The position numbers were made by a program, and so were the translations under genes. From Gp6-AA40 sp963818645 (lineage in GTDB: Bacteria > Acidobacteriota > Vicinamibacteria > Vicinamibacterales > UBA2999), in contig CAWFTF010000010.1 of the NCBI GenBank assembly GCA_963818645.1, positions 1-64,000 on the forward strand: a stretch of DNA of 64,000 nucleotides, in the 5' to 3' direction. This document shows positions 57,011 through 64,000 of the stretch, in pieces. The notes under the pieces are model-generated. The model made no database searches. It was not told the origin of the DNA and saw nothing but the letters and a program-made list of their open reading frames with translations. Each line of letters opens with the position of its first letter. Within the stretch, counting starts at the first letter, position 1.

Positions 57011-58270
57011 TCATGCGGGCTCTACTCGGTAACCCAGTGCGCGGAGTTCGCGAATCATCTTCGCTGAGCGCGCGCGGAGCCGTTCCTTGGTCACTGCCGG
57101 TCCACGTTCGTCGTAGGTGATGCCGTCGTGAAGGATCTTCCAGATCAGCCGACAGAGGCGGTGCGCAATCGCGCCAATCGCCTGCTGATGGCCGAGCCGG
57201 GGCACGAGTCGACGGTAGACGAGTTCGAAGATACTGCCCTTCGTCTTCACCGCGGCGTTGGCAGCCTGATTCAGCAGGCGGCGCATTTGTCGATTCCCGT
57301 GCGGAGAGCGGCGGCTGTAGTTCACGCCGGCACTCTCCTCCGCGCCGGGACAGACGCCGACCCAGGAGGCCATCTGTTTCGGCGCCGGGAAGGTGACCGC
57401 GGCGGGACCGACTTCGGCAATGATTTGCTGCGCCGAATCGACGCCGAGGCCGGGGACTGCCGCCAATCGCTGCACCGCATCCTGATGGCGCCGCAACAGA
57501 CCGCCGATCTCCTGATGGAGGGCCTCGATCTGCGCCTCGATGCCAGCCAGCTCGGTGAGCGCCAGTTGTAAGAGCCGGCGATACACCGGATGCAGGTCGG
57601 CACACGCGCCCAGCGCATCGGCGAGGGCCGCCGGCGTGGCGCGGAGCCGCTGGTGGGCGAGGGCCGCCACCGCAACCGGATCCGTCGCGCCTTCAGCGAT
57701 CGCTCCGAGCATGCGCCGCGCACTCGGCCCGAGGAGATCAGACACGAGACTCGAGAGCTTGACGTGCATCTCTTCGAGTAGCGCTTCGAGCCGATTCTGG
57801 AGCTGCACCCGGTTACACGTCAGTTGATACTTGCGGCGGGTCACCGTCCGCCACAACCGCTGCTCGCCATCGGGGACGAAACTCAGAGTCAGTTCACCGG
57901 CCACCAAGCGCCTGACCAATCGCTCGGCATCCGGGAAATCCTTCTTCCGGCCTACCGGCCCGCGGTTCGATTGGGCCTGCGCCAGGTGCAGCGTCCCTGA
58001 CGTCGGCCCGGCGCTGGGATGCGTCCGGCGGGCCCCTTGCCAACACCGCTCAAGCGTCTCCCACACCGGCCGCCAGTATTGCGCCGTCGATTCCATCACG
58101 ACTTCGTCGACGTGTTGCTCGACGAACCACGCTGCCAACTGCCGCAACTGCTCCGGCGACGTCCCGACCGTGCGCCGCTCGAACTGATACTCCCCGTCGG
58201 CGGCGACGTCTGCGACCACCACGGCCAGCATCCGTTTGTGCACATCAATCCCGGCGATGCGGTACTGCAT
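57011..58270 (-). CDS. IS110-family transposase
   Basis: 419 residues from ATG 58270, with GGGGAG upstream. N-terminal RuvC-like DEDD domain: Asp in AGIDVHKRMLAVVVADV, Glu in EVVMESTAQYWRPVWETLE, and the Asp pair in KKDFPDAERLVRRLVAG. A coiled middle region is followed by the C-terminal transposase_20 domain (LAAVPGLGVDSAQQIIAEVG; MASWVGVCPGAEESAGVNYS with the conserved serine; GNRQMRRLLNQAA). It is intact and probably active. IS110 enzymes use a guide ('bridge') RNA to choose their target. Confidence 0.93.
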   Translation of the reverse strand: MQYRIAGIDVHKRMLAVVVADVAADGEYQFERRTVGTSPEQLRQLAAWFVEQHVDEVVMESTAQYWRPVWETLERCWQGARRTHPSAGPTSGTLHLAQAQSNRGPVGRKKDFPDAERLVRRLVAGELTLSFVPDGEQRLWRTVTRRKYQLTCNRVQLQNRLEALLEEMHVKLSSLVSDLLGPSARRMLGAIAEGATDPVAVAALAHQRLRATPAALADALGACADLHPVYRRLLQLALTELAGIEAQIEALHQEIGGLLRRHQDAVQRLAAVPGLGVDSAQQIIAEVGPAAVTFPAPKQMASWVGVCPGAEESAGVNYSRRSPHGNRQMRRLLNQAANAAVKTKGSIFELVYRRLVPRLGHQQAIGAIAHRLCRLIWKILHDGITYDERGPAVTKERLRARSAKMIRELRALGYRVEPA

Positions 58271-58520
58271 GCTGCGCTCCCCGACGCGCGCGGAGGGCGT
58301 GTCACGGTCTCTACTCAGGGTCACGGGCTCCCACGGGGCCCACTTATTCGCTCAATCGCACGCCCCGGATCATCCAATTCTCCGGTTTCACTTGCTCCAC
58401 TGGTTCGCCGATCTCGCCGCACGCGCCGGCGGTATTCTCCGCGACGCGCCGCCAATGTTCATCCCGTTTCGCGAGCTGCGAATCACTCCGGCGGTCATCG
58501 ACACGCCTGCGTTCGTGCCT
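58271..58520 (-). ncRNA. Candidate IS110 bridge-RNA region
   Basis: About 250 bases between the transposase start and the kinase fragment hold no credible coding frame. In IS110-group elements the guide RNA that pairs with donor and target DNA is encoded in this 5' region. I could not resolve its loops by eye, so the call rests on position. Confidence 0.4.
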
Positions 58521-58524
58521 GGTC

Positions 58525-58960
58525 TTAGCGCGAGGGTACCAATCGCTTCAGCTCTTCTGTCCAGTTCTGGACGACGACGATCTGGGGAGTGACCTGATTG
58601 GCGGATCGTTTGACTACGAGGAAGCGCTGCCCGTCCGTGGAGACGTCATAGGTCCGGCTCGCAAGGGCCAACTCCATCTCGTACGGTCCCTCGAGAACCT
58701 TGGCTGGCGGGCCGGCGTTCCACGTGCTGCCGCGGCCGTTGACACGCACGGCCATGAGCGCGCCGCCGGGCGCCACGTAAAACAGTTCCCGAACGTTTGG
58801 TGACCACAGCGCCGCAAGCATCATGAGATCGCGGCCCCCGGTCAAAGCGGGCGCGCCGGTCAGGATCCGTCGTGAAAACGGAGGGGAGGATCTTGATCGC
58901 GACATCGCGGCCGAGGGCTTCGAACAGGCCGTCCACCGTCGTCCATCGAGGTTCGCTCAT
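58525..58960 (-). pseudogene. Ser/Thr kinase pseudogene with large internal deletions
   Basis: Starts MSEPRWTTVDGLFEA like the other kinases, then jumps to LGRDVAIKILPSVFTTD, then after another jump and frame change to ELFYVAPGGALMAVRV and the usual ending (DVSTDGQRFLVVKRSANQ; QNWTEELKRLVPSR). Only about 145 of roughly 950 residues remain; the catalytic core, membrane helix and most of the propeller are gone. It begins 12 bases after the ECF sigma factor gene, which is where a functional partner kinase would normally sit. Confidence 0.8.
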
Positions 58961-58971
58961 GCTGTTTGGTA

Positions 58972-59580
58972 TCAGCGATGAACGCGCGTCTCGCGCCGCC
59001 CATCCCCGATCTCTCGATGAAGCCAGGCGCGCGCTTTGGCCCACTCGCGACTGACAGTGATGGGCGCGAGCCCGATCACCTCCGCGATTTCTTCCAGGCT
59101 GAGACCACCAAAGAATCGCAACTCGACGATCTGAGCTTTCCGCGAGTCGAGCTCGGCCAGTGCACGCAGTGCATCGTCTATCGCCACAAGGTCTCGGGAC
59201 CGGTCCGACACGACGCCCGCCGCGTCTGCCATGTCGGCTAATCGAATTGTGTGGCCATCGGGGCCTTTTGCGCGGCGGCGCGATATGTCCACGAGGACAT
59301 TTCGCATCAACCGGGCAGCCATCGCGACGAAATGAGCGCGGTTCTGCCAGTTGACTTCGCGCCAGTTCAACAAGCGAATGAACGCCTCGTTCACAAGTGC
59401 CGTGGCCTGGAGCACATGCCCCGGTCTCTCGCGCTGAAGATAGCGGCGCGCGAGGTGACGAAGCTCCGCTTCGACCAGAGGGACCAACTGGTCGAGGGCA
59501 GAGTTGTTCCCCGCTCGCCATGCGACGAGCAGTTCTGTGACCTGCCCAGGCGCCGGTCCCGAGGCCGACCGCGATGACAA
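58972..59580 (-). CDS. ECF-type RNA polymerase sigma factor
   Basis: 202 residues from a TTG at 59580. Region 2 is VPLVEAELRHLARRYLQRER with LVNEAFIRLLNWREVNWQN and HFVAMAARLMRNVLVDISRR; region 4 is LDSRKAQIVELRFFGGLSLE with EIAEVIGLAPITVSREWAKA. This is the planctomycete/acidobacterial ECF group (TIGR02999-like) that often pairs with WD40/TPR Ser/Thr kinases instead of anti-sigma factors. The adjacent pseudogene and the three kinases downstream on the same strand fit that arrangement, so control by phosphorylation is likely (inference). Confidence 0.88.
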   Translation of the reverse strand: MSSRSASGPAPGQVTELLVAWRAGNNSALDQLVPLVEAELRHLARRYLQRERPGHVLQATALVNEAFIRLLNWREVNWQNRAHFVAMAARLMRNVLVDISRRRAKGPDGHTIRLADMADAAGVVSDRSRDLVAIDDALRALAELDSRKAQIVELRFFGGLSLEEIAEVIGLAPITVSREWAKARAWLHREIGDGRRETRVHR

Positions 59581-59649
59581 GTTTCGCCTCGCCTTTTCGC
59601 CTTAAGAGATAGCCGTGGTTTCGAGAGGTCGAATTCTACGATCCATTTG

Positions 59650-59790
59650 CAATTGTTGATATTTGATTGTTGAATCGTTGCCGATTGAAGACTGTTGATC
59701 TTTGATTCGGTACTGAATCACCAAATAAATCTCCAATCAAGAATCACCAATCAACAACGAATCAATAATCAAAAATCCCCAAATCACAAA
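59650..59790. repeat. Long AT-rich 7-bp repeat array with hairpin (GATTGTT / CAATCAA words)
   Basis: Left half: words such as TTGATTG, TTGAATC and TTGATCT; right half: CAATCAA, GAATCAC, CAATCAA, CAACGAA, TCAATAA. TGATTC and GAATCA pair around GGTACT at the centre. At about 140 bases it is the longest array seen and lies between two co-directional genes. Confidence 0.75.
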
Positions 59791-59795
59791 TACTG

Positions 59796-62577
59796 CTACT
59801 TAGCCGTAGCCGCAGCCTTCGCGAAGTCGCCTGCCTTCACGAAACTGATCTTTGCCAGCGCGATGTGTTTCACGAGCGCCGCCTTGATTTCAGCCGGCGT
59901 CAGGCTGGCGACGATCGATTCCAGCTCCGCGTCCCACGACAGCGTGCGGTTGATGTAGGAGACGGTATTGAGTCTGTTGGCGAGCGATGGGTCCTGCGCT
60001 CGGGTCACCTGATTCGACTGCAGCCAGCCGGCCTTCGCCGCCTTCACCTCGTCGTCCGTGAAGCCGTCGGCGAGCGCTCGCGTCAGCTCCTCCTTGATCG
60101 CAGCCTCGAGGCGCTCGGCATTCTGCGGCGCGTAGATCGCCTGGATGGTGAAGATGCCGGTTCTGTCGAGGGAACTCGCCTGGAATTGCGATGAGATGCC
60201 GTAGCTCAGTCCTTCCTTCTGGCGCACACGCGTCGCGAGCCGCGAGTTCAGGAACCCGCCGCCGAGCATGTAGTTCCCGAGAACGAGCGCCGCGTAGTCC
60301 GGATCCGTGTCCTGCACGTTGAGATTGATCCCGGCGACGAACATCGCGTTGGCCTTGTCGGGCGTCTCGACCGATTGGTTGATGGGCGGAACATCCCGGT
60401 AGGTATCGCCCACACGCGTGAACGGGACGTGGCGACTTCCACGATCCGAACAGGTCTGACGCGAGCTTCGAAATCTCCGCCGCATCGAAGTCTCCGACGA
60501 CGGACAATTCGCCGTTCGACGCGCCGTAGAAGTCCGTGTAGAACTTCTTCGCGTCGTCCAGCGTGACGGCTTTGACGTCAGCGATGGACTCCTCAATCGT
60601 TGGCACGTAACGCACGTCGCCCTTCGGGTAGGGCCTCAGATGACGCTGCAACTGGACCTGCCCGAGCACCTGCGGCTCGCTCTTGGCCTGCTCGAGCCCG
60701 GCCAGACGCTGTTGCCTGAGCTGCTCGAATTCGTCGGCGGGGAACGCTGGCTGCCGGAGGATTTCGGCGGCGAGCCGAAGCACTGCTGGCAGATTCTCAC
60801 GAGTCGTTTCGATTTGCGCTCCGGCGCTGGTCGGGCCACCAAAGACGTTGAGGCGCGCCTTCAGGCGATCGATTTCGTCCTGAATCTGTTGGCGCGTGTG
60901 CTGCGTGCTTCCGCGCATCAGCATGGCGCCGGCGAACTGGCTCGCCATGGTGCGATTCACCAGGCTCTTCTCATCACCGAAGCGCAGGTTGACGTTGGCC
61001 ACCACCGTGTCGCCCCGCGTCTGCTTCGTCAGCAGCGACATCTTCAGCCCGCCCGCCGGAGACCGTGCGGTGCGCGATTCGATGTTCTTCGGGGAGGGAT
61101 CGAACGCTTCGCCGGCGGCGACGACGTCGCCTCCCTTGTAGTCCTTGAGGAGCGAGACGAGGTCTGGCTTCGGAGGCATCTCGACGCGATCGGGTTGCGG
61201 CGTCGGAATGAACATGCCGACGGTGCGATTGCTTGGCTTGAAGTACTTCGCCGCCACTCGCCGCGCATCGTCCACACTCACCTTGCGGAGGCGGTCGCGG
61301 TGGAGGAAGAGCAGCCGCCAGTCGCCCATGCCGATCCACTCGCTGAGTTGCAGGCCGACGCGATCCGACGAATTCAGCTGCAGCTCGATCTGCGTCAGGA
61401 GGTTTTGGCGTGCGCGCTCCAGTTCTTCGGCGGTCGGCGGAGTGGTGGCAATCGCCTCGACGATCTTCAACAGGCCGTCGCGAGCGGTGTCGAGCGACTG
61501 ATCCTGCCGGACCTGCGCGGCAAAGTACGCCGTGCCGGGATCGTAAAGCTGGAAGTCTCCACCGAACACCTGGCTGGCCTGTTTCGTTTCGACCAGCCCT
61601 TTGTGCAGCCTGCCGGCGGGTGTGTCGCCGAGCGTGAGCACGACCAGATCGAGCGCCGCGAAATCCGGGTCGGCGCCAGCCGGCACGTGGTATGCGGACA
61701 TTACCCACTGCACGTCGCCGACGCGACGAATCGTCACCGCGCGTTCGCCGTCCTGCGTGGGTTCCTGCGTGTAGAAGCTGGGAATTGTCCGTGTTGGCTT
61801 CGGAATCGCGCCGAAGTACTGGACGATGAGCTCGAGCGTCTTTGGCTCGTCGAACTTGCCCGCGACGAGCAGCACCGCGTTATCGGGTTGATAGTAGTTG
61901 CGATAGAACGCCTGCAGTCGGTCGATCGGCACGTTCTCGAGATCGGATCGAGATCCGATCGTCGACTTGCCGTAGTTGTGCCAGAGATACGCGGTCGAGA
62001 GGACTCGTTCCAGCAGCACATTGGTCGGACTGTTCTCGCCCGACTCGAGCTCGTTCCGGACGACGGTCATCTCGCTGTCGAGATCGGCCTTGGCGATGAA
62101 CGAGTTCACCATGCGATCCGACTCGAGGTCGAGCGCCCAGCGAAGATTCTCGTCCGTGGCCGCGAAGGTCTCGAAGTAGTTCGTGCGATCGAACCAGGTG
62201 GAACCGTTCGGACGCGAGCCGTGCTCGGTCAGCTCTTGCGGGATGTTGCGATGGCGAGGCGACCCCTTGAACACCAGATGCTCGAGCAGGTGCGCCATGC
62301 CGGTTTCGCCGTAGCCCTCATGGCGGGAGCCGACCTTATATGTCACGTTGACCGTGATCGTCTGCTTCGACTGATCCGGAAAGAGCAGGATCTGAAGGCC
62401 GTTGGCCAGCCGGTACTCAGTGATGCCTTCCACTGAGGTGACACGCTCAACACCGTTCGGCAGGTTTTGTGCCGCGGGTTGCGCGGCCGGTGCGGCGGCC
62501 TGACCGGCATACACGAACGCGGGTGCGAGGGCAGTGAGGATCCACGCCAGGAGAACCGCACGAATGCTGCGTTTCAT
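59796..62577 (-). CDS. M16-family zinc peptidase, exported (one frameshift)
   Basis: About 927 residues: two tandem M16 halves. The signal peptide MKRSIRAVLLAWILTALAPA precedes the inverted zinc motif in GMAHLLEHLVFKGSPRH with the distal Glu in SEMTVVRNELESGENSP. The second half (inactive type) carries RGDTVVANVNLRFGDE and GGGFLNSRLATRVRQKEGLS. A shift near 60430 separates the last 200 residues. Periplasmic M16B proteases degrade peptides or process precursors. The last 176 bases of the gene have a near-identical copy at 46306. Confidence 0.88.
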
Positions 62578-62610
62578 CGAGTAATCTCCCTGAAGGAAAC
62601 GAGTCTACTT

Positions 62611-62690
62611 CAACTCCCAACCGCCAATTCCCAGCTCCCAAACGTGAGTTGTGGCGGCGTTGCGAGTTGGAAGTTGGGGATTGGGAGTTC
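62611..62690. repeat. 7-bp repeat array between divergent genes (AACTCCCA / TTGGGAG words)
   Basis: CAACTCCCAA, CCAATTCCCA and GCTCCCA on the left and GAGTTGG AAGTTGG GGATTGG GAGTT on the right. The hairpin is imperfect; this copy looks more decayed than the four relatives at 14936, 22263, 23584 and 29353. Confidence 0.7.
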
Positions 62691-62713
62691 GAAGGATAAA
62701 GTTCGTCACTCCG

Positions 62714-64000
62714 ATGCGCGCGCTCGTCCCGATAACACTGTCTATCGTCACGCTCCTGACGGCCTGTGGCCGCAGAAGCGACCCTGCCACGGTGCCGCAA
62801 CAGGACTGGTTCGTCGATCGCTCGAAAGAGACCGGTCTGAATTTCGTTCACATCAACGGCATGTCTGGAAAGCTCTATGTGCCCGAAGTTCTGGCTCCTG
62901 GCGTTGCGCTGTTCGACTACGACAACGATGGCGATCTGGACGTGTTTCTCGTGCAAGGCGGTTCTCTCCCGGGATCCGGGACCCGGGGCCCGGGATCCGG
63001 CACTCGGGATTCGGGATTCGAGGTTCCAGGTTCCGGCGGCCGGCTCTTTCGCAACGACCTCGCGATCAACGGCGACGGGACGCGTACGCTGCGTTTCACG
63101 GACGTGACGAGTCAAAGCGGCATCGTCACATACGGTTATGGCATGGGCGTCGCGGCAGGGGACTTCAACAACGACGGTTGGGTGGACCTGTACCTCACGA
63201 AATTCGACGCGGCCAATCAACTCCTTCGCAACAACGGCGATGGCACGTTTAGCGACGTCTCCAAAGCGAGCGGCACCGATGAGCGCTCGTGGAGCGTGTC
63301 CGCGTCGTTCGTGGACGTGAATCGCGACGGCTGGCTCGATCTCTACGTCGGCAATTACATTCGCTACTCGCTCGAGAGCAATACGCCCTGCTTTGGCACG
63401 TCAGGCGCGCTCGATTACTGCATGCCGCAGGCGTATCAACCACTCCAGGATCGCCTGTACATGAACCGTGGAGATGGCACGTTCGCGGACTCGAGCGTGA
63501 GGTCGGGCATCACACGGGAGTACGGTCCTGCACTGGGCGTGTCGACGGCTGATTTCAACGGCGACGGATGGATGGACATTTACGTCGCCAACGACGGAAG
63601 GGAGAATCAGCTCTGGATCAACAAGCACGACGGCACGTTCGAAAACGCCGCGCTGCTTGCTGGCGTCGCACTGCCTGTATCTGGCAAGGCCGAAGCGAGC
63701 ATGGGCGTCGACGCCGGCGACTTCGACGATGACGGCGATGAGGACCTGTTCGTGACGGAGCTGACCAGCGAAGGCAGCAACCTGTACGTGAACGATGGCA
63801 CTGGGGTGTTCGACGATCGCAGCACACCGTCAGGCCTCAGTGCGCCCAGCGTGCCTTTCACTGGTTTCGGGACGGCGTGGTTCGACTTCGACAACGATGG
63901 GCAGCCTCGATTTGTTGTCCGTGAACGGGACCGTTCAGATCATCGAGACGCTGCGGCAGGCGAAGGACCCCTTGCCGCTGCACCAGCGGAAACTGTTGTT
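62714..64000 (+). CDS. CRTAC1/ASPIC-type FG-GAP lipoprotein, partial at window end
   Basis: An open frame from ATG 62714 to the window edge (about 429 residues). The lipobox LLTAC places the lipid-modified Cys near residue 17. At least six FG-GAP calcium loops follow, e.g. FDYDNDGDLDVFLVQGG, GDFNNDGWVDLYLTKFD, VDVNRDGWLDLYVGNY, ADFNGDGWMDIYVANDG and GDFDDDGDEDLFVTEL. It resembles the N-terminal half of CRTAC1 proteins, in which an ASPIC/UnbV domain usually comes later. A shift near 63905 breaks the frame just before the edge (the other frame reads LDLLSVNGTVQIIETLR). A 7-bp repeat array at 62968-63036 is translated in frame. Confidence 0.85.
   Translation, partial: MRALVPITLSIVTLLTACGRRSDPATVPQQDWFVDRSKETGLNFVHINGMSGKLYVPEVLAPGVALFDYDNDGDLDVFLVQGGSLPGSGTRGPGSGTRDSGFEVPGSGGRLFRNDLAINGDGTRTLRFTDVTSQSGIVTYGYGMGVAAGDFNNDGWVDLYLTKFDAANQLLRNNGDGTFSDVSKASGTDERSWSVSASFVDVNRDGWLDLYVGNYIRYSLESNTPCFGTSGALDYCMPQAYQPLQDRLYMNRGDGTFADSSVRSGITREYGPALGVSTADFNGDGWMDIYVANDGRENQLWINKHDGTFENAALLAGVALPVSGKAEASMGVDAGDFDDDGDEDLFVTELTSEGSNLYVNDGTGVFDDRSTPSGLSAPSVPFTGFGTAWFDFDNDGQPRFVVRERDRSDHRDAAAGEGPLAAAPAETVV
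62968..63036. repeat. 7-bp repeat array inside the CRTAC1-like gene (GGGATCC/GGGATTC words)
   Basis: GGGATCC GGGACCC GGGGCCC GGGATCC GGCACTC GGGATTC GGGATTC, then GAGGTTCCAGGTTCC. It is translated as PGSGTRGPGSGTRDSGFEVP, a Gly/Ser/Pro linker between the first two propeller blades. Confidence 0.8.

Larger units (their letters stand above)
56991..58520 (-). mobile_element. IS110-family insertion sequence
   Basis: The element consists of a transposase gene (57011-58270), about 20 bases after its stop, and about 250 bases of non-coding DNA before its start. The 3' limit is taken at the point where sequence common to the fossil at 49475 ends (CGACCCTGG at 56988-56996). The 5' limit is only bounded by the stop of the kinase fragment at 58525. 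No terminal inverted repeats or target duplication are seen, as usual for IS110. Confidence 0.75.

Noticed and set aside
60640..62436. A 598-codon plus-strand open frame
   Set aside because: It is antisense to the M16 peptidase and mirrors its codons; no domain or ribosome site.
1..64000. tRNA or rRNA genes
   Set aside because: No cloverleaf, CCA-ended arm or rRNA-like conserved block was recognised on either strand by eye.

Overview
The window is GC-rich and reads as part of a soil- or sediment-type Acidobacteriota chromosome, most like Vicinamibacteria. The gene families point there: tandem Pkn-type serine/threonine kinases with WD40/TolB-like sensor halves next to an ECF sigma factor, a TonB receptor with a carboxypeptidase-regulatory domain, FG-GAP/CRTAC1 proteins, many secreted amidohydrolases and metallo-beta-lactamase (MBL) fold enzymes, and a PQQ dehydrogenase. 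No rRNA, tRNA, CRISPR or phage region was seen. The taxonomy is inferred from gene content only.

Layout. 0-2 kb: a truncated FG-GAP protein and a two-heme cytochrome of the reaction-centre type. 2-11.4 kb: one long minus-strand run encoding a branched-chain-amino-acid-type ABC transporter (livHMKGF order), a secreted HbpS/GlcG-like protein, a zinc alcohol dehydrogenase, a D-2-hydroxyacid dehydrogenase, a short MetE-like methyltransferase and an SsuA-type binding protein, with overlapping or nearly touching ends. It looks like uptake and oxidation of a small carboxylic or amino acid. 11.4-23.6 kb: MBL hydrolase, diheme cytochrome c, ATP-grasp/swivel protein, M24 peptidase, VCBS-repeat protein, GT87-like glycosyltransferase, a molybdenum hydroxylase and a LeuA-family synthase. 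23.6-43 kb: TonB receptor, isocitrate-lyase-family enzyme, amidohydrolases, PQQ dehydrogenase fused to a cupredoxin, subclass-B3 MBL, amidase, alpha/beta hydrolase, TPR protein, FMN alpha-hydroxyacid oxidase, two tandem paralogous secreted proteins, VOC protein, MBL protein. 43-46 kb: VapBC-type toxin-antitoxin, AsmA-like protein and two stand-alone receiver domains. 46.3-59.6 kb: a degenerate tandem array of Ser/Thr kinases with an IS110-family element and an ECF sigma factor. 59.8-64 kb: M16 peptidase and a truncated CRTAC1 lipoprotein.

Two things stand out. First, at least twelve short arrays of degenerate 7-base repeats sit in spacers, and in some cases inside genes; several fold back into perfect hairpins, and the repeated word differs from locus to locus. 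Second, the kinase cluster shows repeated duplication, internal deletion, an IS110 element joined to a kinase tail, a matching fossil junction elsewhere, and a copy of an M16 peptidase 3' end fused to a kinase 5' end.

About twenty conserved genes are interrupted by single-base frameshifts whose two sides are both well conserved. I read most of these as residual sequencing errors rather than true decay; such genes are given over their full restored span, with approximate shift positions.
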